Made by a program: the position numbers and the translations under genes. A stretch of DNA of 64,000 nucleotides, from contig NZ_JANUGY010000004.1 in the NCBI RefSeq assembly GCF_024756235.1, positions 248,001 to 312,000 on the forward strand. The letters run 5' to 3'. The notes below the pieces were generated by a model, which saw only the letters and a list, made by a program, of their open reading frames with translations, was not told where the DNA came from and did not search any database. This document shows, piece by piece, positions 18,087 through 25,567 of this stretch; within the stretch, counting starts at the first letter, position 1; every line of letters begins with the position of its first letter. Source of the DNA: Massilia kyonggiensis. GTDB lineage: Bacteria; Pseudomonadota; Gammaproteobacteria; Burkholderiales; Burkholderiaceae_D.

Positions 18087-18120
18087 GCGCGGCGTCAGAT
18101 TCGAACGCTTGACGCCGCGC
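18087..18120. repeat. Perfect 11-bp inverted repeat
   Basis: GCGCGGCGTCA (18087-18097) and TGACGCCGCGC (18110-18120), separated by 12 nt. It lies in the 254-bp gap between the divergent cysteine-synthase-like gene and the M16 protease. Neither strand has a T-run after it, so it is not an obvious terminator. An operator or cruciform-forming site is more likely. The rest of the gap is more AT-rich toward 18200-18280 and should contain the protease promoter. Confidence 0.6.
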
Positions 18121-18287
18121 CTACCTTAACCGGGTACGCCGTGTTCCCGCAAGACATTTGGCTTGCCGGTGTCGTCTATCGGATTCATCTGTGCAAACGA
18201 TGTGTCCTTGTGACAATGCGTGTATTTATACGGCATGCCCCTTTGTTAAGCTCGTCGTTCTTGAAAACGATTACAAAGGATGTCCGG

Positions 18288-21134
18288 ATGCCCCTCCCGT
18301 TTCGTGCCACGGTGCTCGCCGCCGCCGCGGCTACCCTGCTGACCACCCTGTTGCCCGCTGCAGCCGCCGTCGACCTGAATGCCCGCATCCCCGTGGGGCC
18401 CCAGGTCCAGGTCGGCAAGCTGGCGAACGGCCTGACCTACTACATCCAGAAGAACGGCAAGCCCGAGCACCGGGTCGAGCTGCGGCTCGTGGTGAAGGCA
18501 GGCTCCGTGCTGGAGGACGACGACCAGCAGGGCTTGGCGCACATGGTCGAGCACCTTGCGTTCAACGGCTCCACGCACTTCAAGAAGCAGGAACTGGTGT
18601 CGTACCTGCAATCGATCGGCGTGAAGTTCGGCGCCGACCTGAACGCCTACACGGGCCTGGACGAGACGGTCTACATGCTGCCCGTGCCGACCGACCGCAA
18701 GGAGAACGTGGAGACGGCATTCACGGTGCTGGAAGACTGGGCGCACGGCGTCACGCTGAATGCGGACGACATCGACAAGGAGCGCGCGATCGTGCTCGAG
18801 GAAGCGCGCCTGCACAAGGGCGCGCAGGAACGCCTGCGCAAGGTGCTCGCGCCGAAGCTGTACAACGGTTCGCGCTATGCGCAGCGCGAGCCGATCGGCA
18901 AGGAAGACGTGATCCGCACCGCGCGGCCCGAAGCGCTGCGCCGCTTCTACCGCGACTGGTACCGGCCGGACCTGATGGCCGTGATCGTCGTCGGCGACAT
19001 CGAGCCGGCCGACGCGGAGCGCCTGATCAAGGCGCATTTCGCCGGGCTGGCCAATCCGCCGCAGCCGCGCCCCCGGACGTACGCCGACATAGCCGCACGG
19101 ACCCGGACCGAGGCGTTCGTGTTCGCCGACGAGGAAATTCCCCACAGTGCCGTCGAGCTGAACTACCCTGTCCGGCTCGAGCCGAACCTCGGGACGTACG
19201 GGAGCTACCGCGCCAAGGTCGTGGACAGCCTCGCGACCATGCTGCTGAACGTGCGGCTGGGCGAGCTGACGCAGCAGGCGAGTCCGCCTTTCCTCGGCGC
19301 GGGCGGGCACGCCGTCCCGGTGACTGCGCGCCACAAGGCGTTCTCCATCGGCGCCGCACTGGGTGCGGGCGGCGTGGCCCCGGCCGTGGCGGCCGTCGAG
19401 CAGGAACTGCAACGGGTCCGCCAGTTCGGATTCAGCGAGGCGGAACTGGAGCGTGCCCGCAAGATGGCACTGCATGCGATGGAAGGCGGCCTCAAGCAAA
19501 AGGACACGACGGATTCCGGCATGTACGCTGCCGAATACCAGCGCAATTTCCTCGCCGGTGAAAGCATCCCGGGCATCGAGGCCGAGTTCCGTCTGGTGCA
19601 GGAGCTGCTTCCGGGGATCACGGTGGCCGATCTCAATGCCGCCGTCCGCAAGGCGTTCCCCGCGGACGCCGGCAAACTCGTCGTGTTCGCCGGGAATACG
19701 AAGGCCGGCCCCGCGCCCACGACGGAACAATTGCTGGCCGCCGACGCGGCCGCCGCGCACGCCACGGTCGCCGACCGCGCCGAGAAGAAGGTCGCGCAAC
19801 GCCTGATGGACCGTCCCGCCACGCCCGGCCGCATCGTGACCGAAACGCGCGACGAGACGCTCGGCCTGACCCGGCTGGCCTTGTCGAACGGCGTCCAGGT
19901 GATCCTCAAGCCGACCGCCTTCCACAAGGACGAGGTCCTGCTGGGCGCCGTGCGCTACGGCGGCCAGACGCTGGTCGACGAGAAGGACTTGCCGAACGCC
20001 CGTGCCGCCTCGGGGTTGGCCATGTCGATGGGCATCAAGGATTTCGCGCCCATGGACCTCGTGAAGATGCTCGCGGGCCGGCGCGCGGCGGTGACGCTCG
20101 GGATGTCCGACTACACGGACGAGATCGGCGGTCAATCGGCGAGCGGCGCGGAAGACCTGGAGACGATGTTCCAGATGCTGTGGCTGCGTTTCGACGGCGT
20201 GCGGCGCGACGAATCCCTGTACAAGGCGTACATGGGCGCACTCGGAGAAATGGTGCGCAACCGCGCTGCCGCGCCCGAGCAGCGCTTCGCCGAAGCGGTC
20301 ACCGACACGCTGTACGGCCGCCATCCGTACGAAGGGCGCCTGCCTACGCAGGAAGACCTCGGCAGGATCGACCTCGACCGCAGCCTCGCCGTGTACCGGC
20401 AGCGCTTCGCCAGCGCGAAGGGCATGACGTTCGTCCTCGTCGGCGACTTCGACCCGGCCGCCATCAAGCCGCTCGTGACCGCCTACCTCGGCACGTTGCC
20501 GACGCCCGACCTGCCGCTCGCCTACCGCGACGTCGGACTGCGCATCGCGAAGGGCGTCGTCAAGAAGGAAGTCCATGCGGGCACGGAGCCCAAGAGCGTC
20601 GTCTCGCTGACGTTCGCCGGTCCGGCGGCATGGTCGCCGGCCGAGTCGCTGCGCATGAGTGCGCTCATCGAGGTGATGAACCTGCGCGTGAACGCGGTGC
20701 TGCGCGAGAAGCTCGGCCTGATCTACGCGGGCCAGATGACCGGCGCGGTGCACCGCATCCCGTACCAGCACTACGAGATCAGCACGCAGCTGCCGACCGG
20801 CCCCGAGAAGGTCGACCAGCTCGTCGCGGCCCTGTTCGCCGAGATCGACAGCGTCAAGGCCAACGGCCCGACGCAGGCGGAACTCGACAAGGTCAAGGCC
20901 AACTGGCGGGTGGGCTACGAGCGTTCTCTGCGCGAGAACGGGTACTGGCTGCAGAACGTGAAGCTGTCCATGCTCGAGGGTACACCGCTCTCGCGCCTGT
21001 TGACGGTCAGGGATGAGGCGGACGCACTGACGGTCGCCGACGTGCGCACGGCCGCACAGCGCTACTTCGACAAGGACAATTATGTCCAGGTCGTGCTGCT
21101 GCCGGAAACCGGCGTGAAAACGGCCGGCAGGTAA
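18288..21134 (+). CDS. M16 family zinc metallopeptidase (PqqL-like, two-domain)
   Basis: 948 residues with a signal peptide (cut near AAAAVDLNARI). The inverted zinc motif HMVEH (His85, Glu88, His89) lies in LAHMVEHLAFNG, with the third ligand Glu at about residue 171 in ERAIVLEEAR. The second half (from about 530) repeats the M16 fold without the zinc motif, as in pitrilysin/PqqL-type proteases. The role is probably periplasmic peptide degradation. The ATG at 18288 is chosen because AAAGGA precedes it by 7 nt and it begins a proper signal peptide. Length (about 930-950) fits the PqqL subgroup. No pqq genes are nearby. Confidence 0.93.
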   Translation: MPLPFRATVLAAAAATLLTTLLPAAAAVDLNARIPVGPQVQVGKLANGLTYYIQKNGKPEHRVELRLVVKAGSVLEDDDQQGLAHMVEHLAFNGSTHFKKQELVSYLQSIGVKFGADLNAYTGLDETVYMLPVPTDRKENVETAFTVLEDWAHGVTLNADDIDKERAIVLEEARLHKGAQERLRKVLAPKLYNGSRYAQREPIGKEDVIRTARPEALRRFYRDWYRPDLMAVIVVGDIEPADAERLIKAHFAGLANPPQPRPRTYADIAARTRTEAFVFADEEIPHSAVELNYPVRLEPNLGTYGSYRAKVVDSLATMLLNVRLGELTQQASPPFLGAGGHAVPVTARHKAFSIGAALGAGGVAPAVAAVEQELQRVRQFGFSEAELERARKMALHAMEGGLKQKDTTDSGMYAAEYQRNFLAGESIPGIEAEFRLVQELLPGITVADLNAAVRKAFPADAGKLVVFAGNTKAGPAPTTEQLLAADAAAAHATVADRAEKKVAQRLMDRPATPGRIVTETRDETLGLTRLALSNGVQVILKPTAFHKDEVLLGAVRYGGQTLVDEKDLPNARAASGLAMSMGIKDFAPMDLVKMLAGRRAAVTLGMSDYTDEIGGQSASGAEDLETMFQMLWLRFDGVRRDESLYKAYMGALGEMVRNRAAAPEQRFAEAVTDTLYGRHPYEGRLPTQEDLGRIDLDRSLAVYRQRFASAKGMTFVLVGDFDPAAIKPLVTAYLGTLPTPDLPLAYRDVGLRIAKGVVKKEVHAGTEPKSVVSLTFAGPAAWSPAESLRMSALIEVMNLRVNAVLREKLGLIYAGQMTGAVHRIPYQHYEISTQLPTGPEKVDQLVAALFAEIDSVKANGPTQAELDKVKANWRVGYERSLRENGYWLQNVKLSMLEGTPLSRLLTVRDEADALTVADVRTAAQRYFDKDNYVQVVLLPETGVKTAGR

Positions 21135-21164
21135 ATCCCAAGGCGGGCGTGGCCGCCGACGGTG

Positions 21165-21187
21165 AAGATGCATTCTGGATGCAGATT
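21165..21187 (+). promoter_or_regulatory. NsrR-like site upstream of the truncated haemoglobin
   Basis: AAGATGCATTC, one base, GGATGCAGATT: two 11-bp half-sites in inverted orientation with 1-bp spacing, as in the enterobacterial NsrR motif (AANATGCATTT). The first half matches at all but one defined position, the second at 7 of 10. A TAGAAT hexamer (21191-21196) follows, just 6 bp before the ATG, so repressor binding would block transcription. Confidence 0.55.
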
Positions 21188-21202
21188 TGCTAGAATCGGG
21201 CC

Positions 21203-21589
21203 ATGCCTTCTCCCGCCATCACCGAATCGTCGATCATCCGGCTGGTCGACACGTTTTACGCGCGCGTGCGCGACGATGCCGTGCTGTCGCCCGTGTTCGA
21301 AGCGAAGCTCGCCGGGCGCTGGCACGAGCACATGCCGCGCATGTACGCGTTCTGGACCAAGGTCCTGCTGGGCACCGGCGAATTCCAGGGCAATGTCTTC
21401 GGCAAGCACATGGCCCTCTCGGGCATCGAGACGGAGCACTTCGTCCGCTGGCTCACGCTGTTCCGGCTGACGGCCATCGACGTGTTCGGCATCGACGGGG
21501 CGACGGAAGCGATGGAAGTGGCCCGGCGCATCGCGTCGAGCCTGCAACTGGGCTTTTTCGGGGATATTCGCGTGTCAGGCCAGGCGTGA
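21203..21589 (+). CDS. Group III truncated haemoglobin
   Basis: 128-residue globin of the 2-over-2 group III type (IIRLVDTFYARVRDDAVLSP, RMYAFWTKVLLGTGEFQG, FGKHMALSGIETEHFVRWL). The haem-ligating proximal His and the aromatic distal residues are in the family's expected places. Group III globins have been linked to handling of NO or reactive nitrogen under low oxygen. There is no ribosome site, and a TAGAAT box ends 6 bp before the ATG, so the mRNA may be leaderless. The upstream NsrR-like site supports an NO-detoxification role. Its 3' end overlaps the convergent hybrid kinase gene by 15 bp. Confidence 0.92.
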   Translation: MPSPAITESSIIRLVDTFYARVRDDAVLSPVFEAKLAGRWHEHMPRMYAFWTKVLLGTGEFQGNVFGKHMALSGIETEHFVRWLTLFRLTAIDVFGIDGATEAMEVARRIASSLQLGFFGDIRVSGQA

Positions 21590-23926
21590 CGCATCACGCC
21601 GCTCGGCCACCGCGGCCAGCAACGCCTGCTTCAGCTGCAGGTCCGTGAACGGTTTCGTCAGTACCCGGGCCGTCACGTCCGATGCCCCCGCGACCAGGCT
21701 GCCGTAGCCCGACGCGAACACGATCGCGACGCCCGGATGGCGTTCCACGATGCGCCGGGCCAGGGTGAGGCCGTCCAGGTCGGGCAGGCTGTAGTCCACG
21801 ACGGCCGCGTGATAGCGGTCGCGCGCCAGCATGGCCAGGGCGTCCTGCGCCGTGGCCGCCTCGTCGGCCTGGAAGCCGGCCGCCAGCAGGATGTCGCGGT
21901 ACAGTTCACGGGCCTGGGCATCGTCTTCCACCAGCAGCACGCGCATGCCGGCGGACGCCACCTGGCGCGGCAGCGGCGCGACCGGTGCCGGCTCGGGGAC
22001 GGTGTCCTGCGCGCCCAGCAACTGGCGCACCTTGCTCGCCAGTTTCTCGCGCCGATACGGCTTGGACAGCAATTCCACGCCCGGGTCGAGACGGCCGCCG
22101 TGGATGATCGCGTTCTGCGTGTAGCCGGACGTGTACAGCACCTTCATGTCCGGCAGCAGCGCGCGCGCCTGGCGCACCATCTCCGTGCTTTTCAGCTTGC
22201 CCGGCATGACGACGTCCGTGAACAGCAGGTCGCAGCGCACTCCCGCCTTCAGCACCGCGAGCGCCATCTCGGCATTGTCGGCGCGCAGGACCTGGTAGCC
22301 CAGTTCGGACAGCATGCCGACGACGGTCGCCTGGACGTTCAGATCGTCCTCGACGACGAGGATCGTCTCGGTGCCGCCGCGCACCTCGTTCGGGATCGGC
22401 TCGGGCAGCGTCTGCTCCGCTTCCAGCGCGCGCGGGAAATACGCCTTGATCGTCGTGCCGTGGCCCACCTCGCTGTAGATGCGGAAGTGGCCGCCGCTCT
22501 GCTTGACGAAGCCGAACGCCATCGACAGGCCGAGGCCCGTCCCCTGCCCTTCGCCCTTGGTCGTGAAGAACGGTTCGATGGCGCGCTCGCGCACCTCCTG
22601 CGTCATGCCGGTGCCCGTGTCGGAAATCGCGAGAAGGACGTACTGCCCCGGCGGCACTTCGTGTGCGGCGCTGACATAGGTGTCGTCGAGCATCGTGTTG
22701 GACAGTTCGACCGTCAGCTTGCCACCGCCCGGCATCGCGTCGCGCGCATTGATGGCGAGGTTCAGCACGACGTTTTCCAGCTGGTGCGGGTCGAGCGTCG
22801 TGTTCCACAGCGACGCCGAGACGACGGTCTCCACCTCCACGTGTTCGCCGACGGCGCGGCGCACGAGGTCTTCCATGTTGCGCACGACGCGGCCCGGGTT
22901 CAGCACGCAGGGCTGCAGCGGCTGGCGGCGCGCGAACGCGAGCAGCTGCGACGACAGCTTGGCGCCGCGGTCGACCGCGGCCAGGGCCATCTGCACATGG
23001 CGTTGCGCGGCCGGCAGCCCGGCCACCGTTCCGCCCAGCAGCTGCAGGCTGCCGCCGATCACCTGCAGGATGTTGTTGAAATCGTGGGCGACGCCGCCCG
23101 TCAGCTTGCCGACCGCCTCCAGGCGCTGCGCATGCTGCAGGGCCTGGCGCGCCTCTTCCAGTTGGACGCGCTGGCTGACGTCGCGCGTGATCTTGGCAAA
23201 GCCGACGAGGCGGCCGTCCGCGTCGCGGATTGCGTCCACGACGACGTCGGCGCGGAAGCGCGTGCCGTCCTTGCGCACGCGCACGCCCTCGCCGTGGTAG
23301 CGGCCCTGTTCGCGCGCCGTCGCGAGCACGCGGTCAGGCAGTCCGTTGTTGCGGTCGTCTTCCGTGTAGAACCGGCTGAAGTGCGTGCCGACGACCTCGT
23401 CCGCCGTGTACCCCTTGATGTTGCGGGCGCCCGCGTTCCACGTCGTCACGAGGCCTTCCGGCGACAGCATGTAGATGGCGTAGTCGATCACGCTGTCGAC
23501 CAGCAGGCGGAACTGTTCCTCGCTGCGGCGCAGGGCTTCGCGCGCCAGCTTCTTGTCGCTGATGTCGCGCGTGATCTTGGCAAAACCGAGCAATTGTCCT
23601 TCGTCGTCGAGGATGGGGTCGATGACGACGGACGCCCAGAAATGGCTGCCGTCCTTGCGCACGCGCCAGCCTTCCGCCTCGAACCTTCCTTTTTCCAGCG
23701 CCGTGGCGAGCGCCCGTTCCGGCATGCCGGCCGCGCGGTCGGCCGGCGTGTAGAAACGTGAAAAATGCTGCCCCAGGATCTCCGCCTCCGTGTACCCCTT
23801 GAAACGCCGCGCGCCGGCATTCCAGCTGGCGACAGTGCCGTCGGGATTCAGCATGTAGATCGCGTAGTCGGCGACCCGCTCGATCAACAATTGCATGCGG
23901 CGCTGCGTCGTGAAGTCGGATGTCAT
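21575..23926 (-). CDS. Hybrid sensor histidine kinase, PAS-PAS-HisKA-HATPase-REC-REC
   Basis: 783-residue cytoplasmic hybrid kinase with no membrane segment. Two similar PAS domains (about 10-130 and 135-255; both with YAIYML, SWNAGAR or TWNAGAR, and HFSRFYT) are followed by HisKA with the phospho-His in GGVAHDFNN (about 283), a HATPase (NAISDTGTGM-like G1 and GLGLSMAFGFVKQSGG), and two receiver domains (about 530-650; FTDVVMPG, and 665-780; VDYSLPDLDG). There is no output domain, so signalling must pass to a separate protein. It closely resembles the kinase at 32850-36065. The PAS motifs suggest redox, light or small-ligand sensing. Confidence 0.93.
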   Translation of the reverse strand: MTSDFTTQRRMQLLIERVADYAIYMLNPDGTVASWNAGARRFKGYTEAEILGQHFSRFYTPADRAAGMPERALATALEKGRFEAEGWRVRKDGSHFWASVVIDPILDDEGQLLGFAKITRDISDKKLAREALRRSEEQFRLLVDSVIDYAIYMLSPEGLVTTWNAGARNIKGYTADEVVGTHFSRFYTEDDRNNGLPDRVLATAREQGRYHGEGVRVRKDGTRFRADVVVDAIRDADGRLVGFAKITRDVSQRVQLEEARQALQHAQRLEAVGKLTGGVAHDFNNILQVIGGSLQLLGGTVAGLPAAQRHVQMALAAVDRGAKLSSQLLAFARRQPLQPCVLNPGRVVRNMEDLVRRAVGEHVEVETVVSASLWNTTLDPHQLENVVLNLAINARDAMPGGGKLTVELSNTMLDDTYVSAAHEVPPGQYVLLAISDTGTGMTQEVRERAIEPFFTTKGEGQGTGLGLSMAFGFVKQSGGHFRIYSEVGHGTTIKAYFPRALEAEQTLPEPIPNEVRGGTETILVVEDDLNVQATVVGMLSELGYQVLRADNAEMALAVLKAGVRCDLLFTDVVMPGKLKSTEMVRQARALLPDMKVLYTSGYTQNAIIHGGRLDPGVELLSKPYRREKLASKVRQLLGAQDTVPEPAPVAPLPRQVASAGMRVLLVEDDAQARELYRDILLAAGFQADEAATAQDALAMLARDRYHAAVVDYSLPDLDGLTLARRIVERHPGVAIVFASGYGSLVAGASDVTARVLTKPFTDLQLKQALLAAVAERRDASRLA

Positions 23927-24074
23927 AGGGGCGAAGGTCGAAAGTTCATGATTTCAGTATAACATTGTGGAAATTTTCATGCACCACATGAAACGTTTAT
24001 GGCCGAGTTGGCAACGTTGCGTACCGCGCCACGCTTTCCGATACAATGCGGAGGACAACTTAACGGAGAACGCC

Positions 24075-24461
24075 ATGTCGGGTTTCAGCATCAACATCGA
24101 AGCAAAAACGCTCGCCGGAAACAACTTCCGGGAAGTCCTCTACACGACCCAGCGCAGCCAGCTGGTCATCATGACCCTGCAGCCCGGCGAAGAAATCGGC
24201 CTCGAAAAGCACGAGGGCCACGACCAGTTCATCCGCGTCGAGGCCGGCCAGGGCGTCGCGATCCTGGATGGCGAGCAGCACAAGCTGGAGGACGGCGTCG
24301 CCGTCGTCATTCCGGCCGGGACCGAGCACAACGTGATCAACACCTCGAGCGCCGAACCGATGCGCCTGTACACCTTGTACACCCCGCCCGAGCATCCGGA
24401 CGGCATCGTCCACGCCACCAAGGCCGAGGCGGACGAGTACGAACGGCAGCACGGCCACTGA
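24075..24461 (+). CDS. Cupin-domain protein
   Basis: 128 residues, one cupin barrel: LQPGEEIGLEKHEGHDQFIR (motif 1, with two His/Glu ligand positions) and IPAGTEHNVINTS (motif 2 with His). It is a common soluble bacterial family, often annotated only as cupin. A Glu/His-rich C terminus (KAEADEYERQHGH) could bind metal. The ATG at 24075 has GGAGAA four bases upstream, and the frame stays open 5' without meaning. It ends 12 bp before the stop codon of the convergent proline-rich gene. Confidence 0.85.
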   Translation: MSGFSINIEAKTLAGNNFREVLYTTQRSQLVIMTLQPGEEIGLEKHEGHDQFIRVEAGQGVAILDGEQHKLEDGVAVVIPAGTEHNVINTSSAEPMRLYTLYTPPEHPDGIVHATKAEADEYERQHGH

Positions 24462-24473
24462 TTCGCAGGCGGC

Positions 24474-25493
24474 CTACCCTTTGCACGCCAGGCCGTAGCG
24501 CGTCATCGTACAGGCGCGCTCGATACACTGGCGCGCGTCGTAGCCGTGGGCCCGGCATTGCATCAGCGTTTCTTCGCGGCGCTTGCGCGGCGACGGGTCG
24601 GCGGCGACCGGCGGCGCCTCGTCTTTAACCGGCGTACGGCGTGCCTTCGCGGTGGTTCGCTTCCTTGCCGCCGGCTTGTCGCGCAACGTGCGCGGCGGCG
24701 TCAGGTCGACCGGCGTCAGGTCGACGGGCTTCACTGAGCGGGCGTTGTCCTCGATGACAGGCGCGACGGGCTCCTCGGGCACCGGCTTCACGGGGGGCGG
24801 CGTGACGACGGGCTGCACGGGCGCGGGCGCGGGTGTGCGCGCAACGAAAGCGGCCGCGGCCGGCGGCGGCCCCGCAGGCGACGTGTTCGCGACGACGACG
24901 AGCGCATCCTCGACCCGGTTTTCCTCGTACAGCCACAAGCCCCCCGCCGCCAGGCTGGCCAGCAGGCCGCCCGCGATGCTCCAGGTGACGAGGCGGCGCT
25001 TCCACATGCTCGTCCAGGCGGGCGTCTCGCGCGCCACCGCTTCCTCGCGCAGGCGCGCGGCGAGCCATTCGGCTTCGATGTCGGGCTCCACGGGACGCGG
25101 GATCGTGCCGGACTCGGCGCGCGGCGGCGGAATGTGATCGGCGGCCGGCGGCGGCTCCGGCGGGCGCGGCGGCTCGGGACGCGGGCGGGCCTCGGCGCCC
25201 GGCAGCGTGGGGTCCTCGGCAGGTGGCGGCGCTGTCGGCCGCGCCGTCCGTGCGGCCGCGATGCGGTCGGCCAGGGCTTCGATCGCGACGCCCTTGCCGC
25301 GCGCCGAGACTTCCGGGGCGCGTTGCACGGGTCCTGGATCGGCCTTCTGGACGGCCGCGCCGGCCTCGGTGCGATGCGCGCCGGGGCCGTGCCAGACGGC
25401 CGGCCGCCGCGGTGGCGCAGCCGGAGGCGGCGGTGGAGGCGCCGACGGTGTCGAGCCGCTCTCCTGGAGATCTTGCAACAATTGGGTCTTCAT
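24474..25493 (-). CDS. Hypothetical single-pass membrane protein with proline-rich flanks
   Basis: 339 residues, no recognised family. The N-terminal about 190 residues are Pro/Ala/Arg-rich and likely disordered (GSTPSAPPPPPPAAPPRR). One membrane helix follows at about 195-217 (VTWSIAGGLLASLAAGGLWL). A second Pro-rich region carries a short repeat (PVDLTPVDLTP) and a Lys/Arg-rich linker, and a small C-terminal module has four cysteines (CRAHGYDARQCIERACTM to LACKG). The shape suggests an inner-membrane protein spanning the periplasm, as in TonB- or pilus-associated proteins, but no such motif is certain. It lies 74 bp downstream of the GH31 gene on the same strand. Confidence 0.65.
   Translation of the reverse strand: MKTQLLQDLQESGSTPSAPPPPPPAAPPRRPAVWHGPGAHRTEAGAAVQKADPGPVQRAPEVSARGKGVAIEALADRIAAARTARPTAPPPAEDPTLPGAEARPRPEPPRPPEPPPAADHIPPPRAESGTIPRPVEPDIEAEWLAARLREEAVARETPAWTSMWKRRLVTWSIAGGLLASLAAGGLWLYEENRVEDALVVVANTSPAGPPPAAAAFVARTPAPAPVQPVVTPPPVKPVPEEPVAPVIEDNARSVKPVDLTPVDLTPPRTLRDKPAARKRTTAKARRTPVKDEAPPVAADPSPRKRREETLMQCRAHGYDARQCIERACTMTRYGLACKG
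24700..24729. repeat. 15-bp tandem duplication (one mismatch)
   Basis: GTCAGGTCGACCGGC then GTCAGGTCGACGGGC. It encodes the doubled PVDLT in the proline-rich membrane protein. Confidence 0.8.
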
Positions 25494-25567
25494 GGTGCAG
25501 TGCGCAATTCCGGATTCCCGGAGGAGCAGTGTACCGAATTCAACCCAAGCGCGTAGCGCGACTGGCG

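Noticed and set aside
18246..21173. Open frame of 975 codons antisense to the M16 protease
   Set aside because: Same antisense pattern. The plus-strand protease has HxxEH and normal family length.
21737..23761. Long open frame (674 codons) on the plus strand, antisense to the hybrid kinase
   Set aside because: Low-complexity Arg/His/Ala/Val composition typical of the antisense of GC-rich genes. The minus strand encodes an unmistakable PAS-kinase-REC protein.
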